Source: Toxonevra muliebris (lineage: Eukaryota > Arthropoda > Insecta > Diptera > Pallopteridae). Taken from it: a stretch of DNA of 64,000 nt. How positions within the stretch are numbered: the first letter of the stretch is position 1; the number at the start of each line of letters is the position of its first letter. Positions 12,301-24,300 of the stretch are shown here, in pieces. The DNA lies in the NCBI GenBank assembly GCA_963691655.1, contig OY829329.1, positions 66,520,852 through 66,584,851 of the forward strand, written 5' to 3'. Position numbers and translations under genes: made by a program. The notes beneath the pieces were generated by a model that had not been told where the DNA came from, made no database searches, and saw only the letters and a program-made list of their open reading frames with translations.

Positions 12301-15300
12301 AGCACTTCCGTTTTTTCGAAGAACTCAAAAAATGGGTCGATTCGTGGATAGCCTCAAAAGATGAGGAGTTCTTTCAACGCGAAATCCGTATGCTACCAGA
12401 AAGATGGGAAAAGGTTGTGGCTAACGATGAACAATACTTTAAAGAATAAATTTACAATCACTTTTTCACAATAAATGTCCAAATTACGAAAAAAATACGA
12501 GTTTATACATTCATACTCCCAATAAAAAAAAAGGAAGTAATATTACATTGAAGTCTGAATTGAAGAGTTCAAAACATTTGCAACTAGAAAAAGTTAATGT
12601 GAAAATTGAAGAAAAATCGAAAAAATTTTCAAAACTTTGTCGTATATTCATTAATAGCTAACACTGTTGGATGTCTACGTGGCGACATTGGCTCTATTAA
12701 ATGTTTCGCATGACCAATTTGAGCTCGCTTCCATTGCTTTTGAACTTTTTCGCTTCATGAGCATCTAATGGCTCTCCATTGAGTTTAGATCGGGTGACTG
12801 TACTGGACAAATGAGAAGATGTACATATTTTGGCGACAAGGCAAGCTTTTACCAATTTAGACGTGCGCTTTGGGTGACAGGCGGCATTTCTAAGCTAGCT
12901 TGAGTAAGTATAATGTCTCTTAAAACCTTTTTATAATCGTTCTATTTCATATTTCCCCGAATGTGATGCGTTGGATCCATAACATTAGCTGAAAAGAAGC
13001 CCCTGACCACAACACAACCTCCTTGGTGCTATACCGTACCCGGTGTATGTCTACGGTCGACTCTTTTACAGTGTGGCCTTCTAAAAAATTGTTTTCCGTC
13101 AATTAGTTTTGCTCTCATCTAAGAACAAAACGTTTTTCAAGATTGAAAGGTTCACGTATTTGTATTTATGATTGAATTTTAAATGAGTTAAACGATTTTT
13201 CTTAGAGTCAACGCTTTTTCGGCAATATTGTATGCGCTTAATCCACTTTTTCTGGGTTGTCGCTTGATTGTCGATAATGATATATCCAACTAAAGTGTAC
13301 TTTTTACTTCTTTCGGTTTCACTTTCTGATTCACTTTCATCAATTTTGTGATTTCATAAGTTTTTCTACAAGTTTCTTTGCGAGGTCTTCCACCTCTATG
13401 ACTCAGATCAGCGATACCGCTGTTAAGAATTCGCGAAATCGTCGACTTGTATATAAAATATTTTTTCAAAATTTATTTTTGAGATAAACTATTTGTCTCC
13501 CTTTCAATTCAAGCCCAATTGAGTGCCATTGAATGCTCGTGAAGCAAAAGATTGGAACGAATACATTTAAGAAACGGGAAGAATCTGTATGAGGAAGTTC
13601 AAAAGCAATGGAAACGAGCTCAAATCGATCAGGCGAAACTTTTAATAGAGCCAATGCCACGTAGACATCCAACAGTGTTAGCTAATAATGAATATGCGAC
13701 AAAGTTTTGAAAACTTTTTCGATTTTTCTTCAATTTTCACATTAACTTTTTCGAGTTGCAAATGTTTTGACCTCTTCAATTCAGACTTTAATGTAATATT
13801 ACTTCTTTCTTTTTTATTTGCAATATAGTAATGAATGGCAATAAATACACTTTGTTTTGAATAAAAAAGGTTTTTGATAAAAATTATTTTAGTGGGTTTA
13901 AGAAGTCATTTAAAGTGCAAGTGATTTTGATTGCAAATGATATGACCGGCACCTTATAAACTTTATTTAGGTAATACACAAAAAGCGAATATATATACAG
14001 ATTTATGAAAATATAAGTTTATTATTCTGTAGTTATGTCTGTATGATGAATGAGCCGGAAAGTGTTAAAAAATAAGCAATTTCAACTGTCTGTCTGTCTG
14101 TCTAACAAAAGTGTTTTTCTTTTTCACCCTACAAGATTTCACCATTTTGGCGCCATTTTAATGTTTCGGAAAGTAAAAAAGGAAATGGAAGATACTAACT
14201 ATAAAATCAACGGAAATGTAATGAAATATTTTCAACTAGCTTTTCAAGGATAACACACAGCAGCAAGTGCTCACATACAGCAGAATTGCATATGATTATA
14301 ATTTCTTCTTTTTTTTTTTACTAACTACACTATACAACAAAATGAAAAAAATGACAATACCCATCTTCAAATTTGATGGTTCATAATGTCTTTTGGTCCG
14401 CTGAATTCGAATCTGCCATCAGTTTTGTCGTAGCAACTCAGGTTTTAGGCAGAGATCTGACCAAGACCTAAAATCAATGGAATTTCGGTATCAAGGTTTA
14501 TGAAATGAGGAAATGCAGCCAATTATTGTTGAATGATCATCGCCAATCCCAAAACCAACAACAGACAAAATGTAAAAACTACTCAATTCTCTGTTTAATT
14601 ATAAGTAATGTTATGCATGAAAATTAATGAAATCCTTGTTTTTTGTTTCTAACTCCCAAACCAGAGTTCAGAAACCCATCGCTAAGCACTTAAATTTTGC
14701 GTTCACTTAAATTTTGAGTTCACGCTATCGATTCATATAAAGCAATGGGATATTTCGTTTTCAGCACGTAATAAAGACCAAATTCGAAAAAAAGCGTTTT
14801 TTTGGTCAGAATTTCAACTTCGAATCTCTATAACTTTTGACTGAAATAAAATAGAGAATCAAATAAACTCTTAAATTAAAGATAATTTAATTACTTTTTT
14901 GAAAAGATATAGATGCTATACTTTTCATTTCGGAAAAATGATAATTTTGATAAAAATGTCGACCCATGTCTGGAAAATAAAAAAAATTGCCTATATCTCA
15001 AAAACCTGAGTTGCTGTTGAGTTGATAGCAGATTCGGATCATCATTGGAGACGGGTAAAAAACAGTGTTGTATAGTGCTATTAGACAAAAGCTTTACTTT
15101 TTCTTATACTGAAGCAATTACATCGCGTTCTATTTCTATACTACCACCACCAATCTTTTACAAATACAATAAGCAAAATATCCTTGGCCTGAAGAAATTT
15201 CCTTTTTTTATTTATTTTATTTTTGGTTTTTGTTTTGCGAAAAAAAATAAAGAAATGTGCTCAAATGGGGTAATTAGAAGCGACAACATTATAAATTGTA

Positions 15301-18300
15301 ATACCGTAATTAAAGAAAAAATCCAAATCCAAAGACGTAGCAGCAAACAAGCAGCCAAAGCAGTCGAAAGAAACAAGTGGAAAATAAAGAAAAGCAAGCA
15401 TCAAGTATAACTACAAGTTTTTACAAAAAAAAAAAAAAAAAAAAAAAACTCATGAAATGTTTGTTAAAAAAATATATTCAAAGCATTTGTAGGGCGAGGG
15501 TTTTAGGGTGGCAGCATACAAATTTAAATGCATTTCTTTACATTTAAAAAAAAAAATAGCAAAAAAAAAATATCTACACTGTTGTGTTCTTTTGTTGTTG
15601 TTGTTACCGTGTAATTATTGTCAACCATGAGCTGTGTATGTTTGTAATCTTAATTTGAAAATCACAGAAAATTCATTCAAAAGCGTTTTGCTAAATTAGT
15701 GTAAAAATGGGAACAAATAAAAATAAATAATAAAAAAAAAAGAAACGAGGAAAAAAATATTGTACATTGTGGAAAAAAGGGTGCAACATACAGAGAGAGA
15801 GAGAGAGAGAGAGTATGCAGCAGTAACAATAGCAACCAGTTGAAGGTATGTATGCAGCAGTAGAAACAGTAACAACAACCACAGAACAACTCAAGTATAC
15901 CGGAATTGCATGTTCAAGAAATAAAATAAAAATAAGTAGAAAATATAAAAATAGAAAAAGCTGTAAATTTAAATGGTGATATTCATATTTTTTTTTTTTT
16001 AATTTTCTTTTCTTTTTTTTGTATTTTATTTTATTTTTATTGTTGAAATTATGCTTTGTAATTTGATTATGAATTGGAAATTGAAAATTTAATGGTAACG
16101 ATTACAATTCTTTTTCATATATCTACCAGGGCCGTAGCCAGAAATTTTTTTCGGGGGGGTGGGGGTTTCAGAAAATATTCATAAATAATTTTTATCAAAC
16201 TGATTTTGAAATACAATAAATTAAATCAATGATACATTTGATGGACCCTATAAAATTAAAATTTTAGGAAAAATTTTCCGATGTTTTTTAATCTTTACCT
16301 CAAAAAAATGGCCAAAAGTGACAAAAAATTCCCAGAATAATCAAATTAAATTTTTTCAAATAAATATTATTCAATGTGTATTCTAGTGCATTTTTTTATC
16401 GTGAGGGACATAATTTCATTACTTCATTGACTTCCCACCACTGATGATGTACCCAACCTCAAAAAAATTAACAAAAATTGTAGAGGCTCATTTTTTTCAA
16501 ATGATGATCATTGGGAATTTGTGCCATTATTAATGATAAGGAACCCGGTTGAGGTTGGCTTATATTCCCTAAATTCGTAAAGTCACAGCATTGAAAGAGA
16601 TCTTTCTAGTCGTGGTGCTCTGAGCAATAATGCGATAAAAAATTAATTTTAAGATGGGTTTTGCTAATAAGATGGAGTTTTTGCGAAACAATTTTTCACG
16701 TTGAACACGAATCTGAGGTCAAAAACTTCCCATCACGTCATGTTTAAGGAAAAAAATGGGGTTCAAGCAAGTCTTATTTTACAAGGATCCGATAATTTTT
16801 TTTATTTTTATTAATTTTTAAACTTTTCAAACTGATTCAGGACGAAACCTTAAATCAAAAACAGTTACTGACCCAGAAAAACTATGAATGCAGGAGTGCT
16901 CAGTATCACCTTCTCTTTTTGAATCCGTAGTCAAACCTCATGTCGAAGACAACAAATCGGATTTGATCGAATAGTGTTACTAAGATTTCAAATTAATTTT
17001 TTATATTTGACTTTTTAGAAAAAAAAACCGATGTAAGTAAAAAATATCGTTATATAGATTTTATTTAGACTTTTTTTCCATCCATTGGCAATTAACCTCA
17101 AAAATTAGAATAAAGTTTCCACATTTCGGGGGGTGGGGGATGGGGCGGTCAGAACCAACAAAATCCCTCCCTAAATACGGCCTTGTATACTACACACAGA
17201 GTTATGTAGCTGAAAATGTTAGCTTTTGCATGGTCGCGCGGTTTCGACCATTTCTGTGGTTTCGGCTTAAATTGCGTTGAAATGTTCAATTTCGGCATAC
17301 CACCTTGATAAAAAGTTCCCGGAATAACCACCGTGTGGCGCTCCCATCGTTCCGATTTGAGTTCTGTTTTTTTTTTTTAATAAGTTGGTACATCTGTTGT
17401 TGATATTCCCTCTAAATCTTAGCGTCATAGCTTAACATTTTTGACATTTGCAAAAGTTACGTTTAACTGTTTGTTATTCATTTCGTTTAGTTTATTATTC
17501 AATAACAGGAGATTTAAATTGTGGTTCTTTAAATATATTAAATGATGAGGGTTGAGTAATATTAAAGGGAATATTAGGGTTATTATTTATGAGAATTATT
17601 GGAGGAAGAATATTAAATTGATTAAGAGTACATCTATTTCTGTGTGTTGGTGATTTTTCATTAAATTGTATTGTATTAAATTTTGCGTAAAAAACGGATT
17701 TAATGGTGCGCGGACGTTGGAAATATTGGAAAAGTGTTTCGGCAAAGATTCTCTAAAGAAAACGGTCGTTTACCAGTGGCACGAGCGGTTCAAAAGTGGT
17801 CGTCAGTCAATCGAAGATGATGAACGCAGTGGCAGACCATCGACATCGAAAACCGACGAAAACGTTGATAAAGTAAAAGGAATTTTGGTCACTAACCAAA
17901 AATTAACCATCAGAGAATATTATTTGGGCGTTATGAGGCATTTGCGTGAAGCAATTCGCCGAAAGAGACCAGAATTGTTAACAGAAAAATCGTGGATTTT
18001 GCACCAAGATAACGCACCGTCGCACAGTGCCATCATTATTCGTAAATTTTTTACGAAAAATGCAACAAATACCATCCAACAGCCACCGAATTCACCTGAT
18101 TTGGCTCCCTGTGACTTTCTTTCTGTTCAATCGAGTTAAAAAATCATTACGGGGAACGTGTTTCAGCAGCCGAGAGGAAGAAATGGAAAAAACGCAGGAA
18201 GCACTGATGGACATACCAAAAACCGAATATAAAAAATGTTTAGAGGATTGGATCAAGCGTTGGCATAAGTGTGTTGCAGTCGATGGGGATTACTTTGAAG

Positions 18301-21300
18301 GGGACAATATAGATTTAGATGAATAAACGTGTATTTTTAATTTTCTGATTAAATTCCGGGAACTTTTTGATCAAGGTGGTATAAAAATATGTGAGGCGAA
18401 ACCACGGAAATGAGTGGGAACATGGTATAAGAGTTCGTACACGCACATAATTCGGCCGTGTTTCCCGAAATGACTAACCTCTCAGGTTTTTTCATGGAGT
18501 AGCTTACAACTCAACTCCTCTCAGAGCTTCTTTGCTCAACATTTCAGATCCACCCTTGTTTAATAGTGCCACAATCGAAATGATTGTTCTAGCTCTAGGT
18601 TATGTTAGGTTAACTGACTGTTCGTCAGGACATACTCAGGCCAAATACTGCACGTTGTGTTACCAGGTGGATGTTTCATCCACATCCTTTAGAACCTGAA
18701 AATCAGTCAAACCAATTTGACTTTGTTATAAAATTAAGTAGGTCCCCTAGGTCAATTGATGCTAAGTTGGATAAGCAATCTAAAAAATATTGCCCAAGGG
18801 CATGTTTCCTACAGTTACCTAGGGCTGGGCGGAAGCATAAGTAGTGAGAAATGAATTTCTCGTCTTCTTCATCTTTACAACTTTTGCAATAGTCGTTTGA
18901 GGGCGCACCCAATCTCGACAAGTGTACGCCTGTAAGACAATGGCCAGTTATTACTGCCACAGCTTCATATATTTGTCTTCTACCGAGAAATAATAGCTTT
19001 CTACAGCGTTTGGGGTTATACTCTGACCATACCTGCTTGGTGATTTTGCATGTGTGTTCAGTCAGCCATTTCACCTTCGCTTCCTTCAAGAACTCCGTTT
19101 GAATACTAAACTTGCAGGTCGCCAGTGGGATACCTGGGTAGTTTTTGAATTGTATAAGCAGCTTTTTTTTGCCTAATCTAGGTACTATTTCGTCAGCTTT
19201 GTTATATCGAAGTATATCACTGTGGCCTGTAACATATACAAGATGTACGTTGAATTCATCGTTTACTTCGTTCAGTAAACCTTGTAGGTCAGTGATATAC
19301 TTGCTAGGGATTTGATAGCAGGTTGGCTGCCGCTGAAAATAAAAATATCATAAGCTGATACTTTATTACATTTCAGCCAGTTCGCCGCTACCTGTATAGA
19401 TATGACTTCAGCTTGGAAAACGCTGCAATGGTCAGGCAGACGAAAGCATAAGCTTAACCCTACATGCACAGAGAAAACCCATCTCTCTACCCTTCCATCC
19501 AGTTTGGATTCATCGGTGTAAAAGTATACCACATCCTTTTGCTGGCATCGACTCTCGATCATATACTCTCGCGAAGGATTGGAAGTGATTGTCGAAGAAG
19601 GGTGTGGAGAGAGTGTAGTCAATGTTCTTGGATGAAGTGGTGAATTCCGAAAGGATTTTGGAATGTCCTATAAATAGCTCAATCCCTGGTTGATTGAATT
19701 CGACCTAATAGCCTGCAATCTGTTTCCCTAAAAGGTCAACAGTGGTTAAGTAGAGAATGGTATTCATGGCTAAGGAAGGGGTTGTCCTTAAGGCACCTGT
19801 GATTAACAATGATGCAGTTCTTTGAGCCTTACCCAAAGCCTTAAGGCGGAATTTTTTTTGAAGAGCTGTCCATCAGACCATAGCACCATTAGAGCTCTAA
19901 GCCAATTAGAGTTTTAATGGGACTTCATTCCAGTCGGCTCATATAAATTTCATCTACATATTAAGTGTCATGAGAAGCGAAAACAGTTGTGCAGTTGCAT
20001 AGTTGTGTAGACGACTTTTGAGATCACTCAAAGTTATGACACAGAATGGTCCCGCCAATAGAATTTCTGAGTCATATCCTTTTCATGCAAGCTCATTATT
20101 TTCATGATGAGTGTGTCCGGCACTCAAATGAGGTGAACTCTCTGTTAGAAGACTTATCAGATTATTTCTGATATGATTTAATCGTACTTCGAAATTAAAA
20201 AGGCATATTATAAAAATTATCAAAAAGTACAGTACAAGAACTAGGATCGATCAGGATTAGAATTTTAGACAAACTGAGTAGGTACAGAGGTGAAAAGAAA
20301 AATCAAACAGTACAGAAACTTTTTTTCTGCACATACCAACATACGCAGTACAGTTCTATTGTATTTCTGCACCTTTTTCACACAAAAGTAGCTTGGCGCT
20401 TCAAACGGTAATAAAAAAAAGGTAACGAAAAAATCAACAGCTGCATTCATTACAGGTACAAATATAAAACGGAAACCACCACCACCAGCCGCCAGCCAGC
20501 ACCACCATCAGTGAGAATTAGTGAACAAATTTTAATTAACTTAAGTAAATATTAACCCACAAAAATGAAGCTTAAAAAGTTGTTGCTGTTTTTAGATAGA
20601 TACAGATATGCACAAACACACACATACACACACCTAAATACCAAACTACCTGGAAACACTAACGAAAGTTTAGTGCAATTTAAAATGAACTAGATTATGA
20701 TGAAATGTCCATGGTGCTTGGTTGTAAAAGTGTTTTGAGCATATACACACACACACACACACACACACCCACACACTAACACACAGCTGTTTCTGCGCTC
20801 AAAATTTATCCACATCACATTTTATGCGGATTGAAATAGAGGATTACCTTCATTATTTAAAACGACTGAGCAAAATTTGAGTGTGTGTGTGTGTGTGTGT
20901 GAATGCTACCAAAAACGAACAAACGACAGACAAGAGACCAAAGATATACACATACAGACGCAGATGAGAAAACAAATGCCAAAAATCTCAATTTGCCCTG
21001 CCACCCCAAAAGAGACAATAAAACCCCAATGAAATGAGCGTGGTGATATTACAAATGCAGCATGAGAGAGTTAGAAATGAGAGATGGGAAGAGCAGAGAG
21101 AGTAAGAGAGAGTAAAAGAGATTTGAAGAGTTAGTGAGCACATGAATATTTAGTTGGTTTAGCTTGGGTGAATAATGGGTGATTGAATATGTTGCTGTTG
21201 TTGTTCTAGTTTAAGTTGTTTTCCGTACAACAAAAACAACAACAATTCCATGAATGAATGAACAGGATTTTAGTGCTTTTTTGTTGTAGGTAGGCGTTAG

Positions 21301-24300
21301 TAACTCTGGCAGTTATTACCAAAGTTTGTCTGTCTGTCTGACTGACTGCCTGCCTGCCTGACTGAACAGTGATGGTGTTTGCTATACAGTACAAAAGATT
21401 TTCAACATTAATGAACAGGGAGCATGAAACCGTTAATGTTACACTAACAAACAAATGATTTTGTCATAGTTTGTGCAAGCATAAGTTCATTAAATGTTTT
21501 ACTATGCTTTAGAAAAGCAATGGAAAGTGGGGAGGGGTAGGTGAAATAAAATATTCAAAAAGATAAATTGAAAGAATTATTAATTTAAAAAGTTTTTCTT
21601 TTCCTTTCTGCTTTTAGTTTGAAGACACTCCCAGTTTTCACACACACTTTATAGTTTCGTGCCGCTATTCCTATTTTGCCTGACTACCTGATGATACTGT
21701 CAACAGTAACAGTATGTTCTACAAACTATTTAAGTGGAAAGAAAGAACAAGTTGAAAAGGTAACATTATCACGGCACACCAACAACCACCAGCACAACCA
21801 CCGCCATCAGCGTCACCCGCCATCATCAACATGACAACAGAAAGTTCAATTACAACCAAACTACTGAACTGTAATAAAATTTTTGCAGTTGTAAGTATAC
21901 AAAATGAAAAGTAAAAAAAAAAAAAAATAAATAAAAATGAAATCATATTGAAATGAAAAGGAAAAACTTCCGTCGCCTCCAGATGTGCAACGATATGACA
22001 CGGAATGTGAAACGCACAACATTGAATACGACAACAACAACTACATCAACTACAACAATTCTATAAAATTGCATTTTGTAATAAAAAAAAAGTAAAATAA
22101 AAATGCAAAAAAAAAACAATTTGCAGCAGCCGTAACGGAATTGCATCAATGTGATAAGGTAAGATTAAAACCGATTTTAATTTTCCATGTGTGTAGTAAA
22201 TTTTTGCAAATTGAATTTTCTTAAATTCACAAAAGAAATTTTCTTTAATTCAATTTTATTTGCACCGAATCGAAAATTTCATAGTATAGATATATGGAAA
22301 TTATTATTCGCAGAATAAATGAAAAAAAAAAATATTCAAATGAACGCATTCATTGTGAGAATGTATTGCTGTTCATAGAATTTCCAACCAAATAAAAATC
22401 TATTCATGTACTTTAAGTCAATGAACAAATTCATTGGAGCGATTTAAATGAAATTCTTACATAAATTCATATGCTCAATGAATTGTTATACATTAATTAA
22501 GAACAAAACATACATTTAAGATAACGGTATTTATGAAAAAATCAATGAACAATTCACTAACTCAACGAATCTATTTCATAAATTTTAAAAAGTGATCGAA
22601 AATTAACAGTGCTTAATATCATGTTCCTACTGAGACGAAATTATGTAATTTCGGTAAATGGTTTCGAACAAAATTGCAATCGTTCACATAGTGAAGCTGG
22701 TTTCGATTATGGTTTTGTTTGACAGTTTCTTGTTTATTTCTTGTTATAAAATGACGGAGTCTTAACCTCTACGAAATCTATTGTTGAGGAGTGGTTAAAA
22801 TGGCTAGAGTATTGAAACTTTATCCCAGGTTTAAGACAGGCAAAAGCACTTATCATTCCGCTTGCCCAAAATAAGCCCATCTCTTATTCCAAATCTGACC
22901 TTAGGCTATTGGTGGGCTACATGTCTGGACACTATGGGCTCAGATATCACCTAAACAAAATAGGTCTGTCTAATGAGACAGAGTGTCGTCTATGTCTGGA
23001 AGATGGCGAGTCGGCACCTCACAATCTGTGTGAGTGTCCGGCCTTGGCACGGCTCAGAGGAAGAGTTTTTGGTATTCCTTTTCTGACGGCTAATCATATA
23101 AAATCTTCGTCTACAAAAGATGTTTTGACTTTTATTAGGTCAGCTGAACGTCTTTTGTCATAAAATGGGGAATGGCACAAAAGATCTTTTAGGTCGCAGT
23201 GCCTGCCTGGTTGGGCTCCCCTAAATAATAAATAATACTGTTCAGTCTTAACCATTTGAATATGAAAAAAATCAAAATGTTAAACGAACTATTTAGCAAT
23301 GAAATAAAAGTGTATAGAAGAAAGCGTCAATTGTTATGTATCTTGTTTTACTTCAACCGCAGCCACTATGCAGCCTTGCTGCCGCAGCTTCTCCACCTTT
23401 TCTGCCCATATCGCGGCTATGAGCTCCTCTTCCCGCGTACTCCACATATTTTTTTTTTTTTATTTTCGTTTCTTCATATTAATATTAAGGTATACGCAAA
23501 GCAAAATATAAACGTCTGTATAGAAATGTAAGAGCAAATTCATTTCAGTGAACACATTCAGGGTTGCATTAGGTTTTTGCTTGGTTTCGAATGCGGTTTC
23601 GTTGAAACCACCTCATTTCCGTGGTTTCGTTTGAAATATTTTTATATGCCGAAATTGAGCATTTCAACGCATTTCAGCATTTTTAGCTGAAACTACGGAA
23701 ATTATCGAAACCACGCAATTTTGGCTCAGTGGGAACATAGTATTACTCTATTTCTAGTTCATTACATGTGATACCATATGATTTCTTTGATAGTTACAAG
23801 GCCTTCGCCACACATTGTATTGTATTAGAGAGGTTTTTGTCAATGTATCCCGATCAGCAGGATCTATTGATGCCCGTCTTATCTATCTAGTCTAATATGG
23901 CTAAAGTACCTCATCCAGTCCAGTCTCCCTCAAACATTTGAATATTGCGCCCGGATCTATGGATGCTTGTACTATGCTGGACATTATATTCTTTTATAGA
24001 ACAGTCCTCCACACTGAGCTAAAATATGTTCTGATGATTCATCTTCCTCATAACAAAACCAACATATTCACCTTTCCTCATCCCCTATTTTACAAAGGTG
24101 TTCTCTGAGCCCGCAATACCCAGTCAGAATACCAGACAATATGCGCAAACTGTTTTTGTTGAGACCAATGCAAAATGTGTATCTACTCTTATCATAGTTA
24201 CCTAGAAGCGCTTTGGATTGCTTCTGTCCCGGTAGATTGGTAAAGAGTTCTTGCCTCTTGTTTCTCTCTTTCTGCCTTGAGTAATTCCTTGATTGCTTTC

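Larger units (their letters stand above)
11081..13954. mobile_element. Palindromic Tc1-like composite element with nested mariner
   Basis: The left arm (11081-11241 continuing at about 12525-12795) is closely matched by the inverted right arm (about 13495-13954). Both outer ends read RGTGCCGGTCATATCATYTG inward. The interior left part encodes a decayed Tc1-like transposase on the minus strand, with SPDLNSMES from the family's SPDLNPIE block. The right arm encodes the C-terminal part of the same type on the plus strand, ending in an [12 protein letters not shown] stretch. The element is therefore two 3-prime halves facing outward. A TA lies outside the left end (11079-11080). No frame is intact. 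Confidence 0.75.
17300..18379 (+). mobile_element. Internally deleted mariner, copy A, carrying an nad5 fragment
   Basis: Ends CCACCTTGATAAAAAGTTCC and, inverted, CCACCTTGATCAAAAAGTTC, flanked by TA at 17298-17299 and 18380-18381. Length is 1080 bp, or about 918 bp without the mitochondrial insert at 17463-17624. It aligns along its whole length with the copy at 28977-29897. Confidence 0.9.
17205..18424. repeat. Inverted-repeat element split by a mariner
   Basis: Sequence either side of the mariner (17205-17299 and 18380-18424) matches, in reverse, about 23590-23738. Shared blocks include GCGTTGAAATG, CAATTTCGGCATA, GAAACCACGGAAATGAG and the end GTGGGAACAT. The other copy is continuous at the mariner site, so this is one repeat interrupted at a TA. 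The family is unknown to me; it has GTTTCG-rich ends and no coding frame. Confidence 0.6.

Noticed and set aside
12146..12328. Minus-strand open frame over the mariner
   Set aside because: Reverse shadow of the mariner transposase with no domain of its own.
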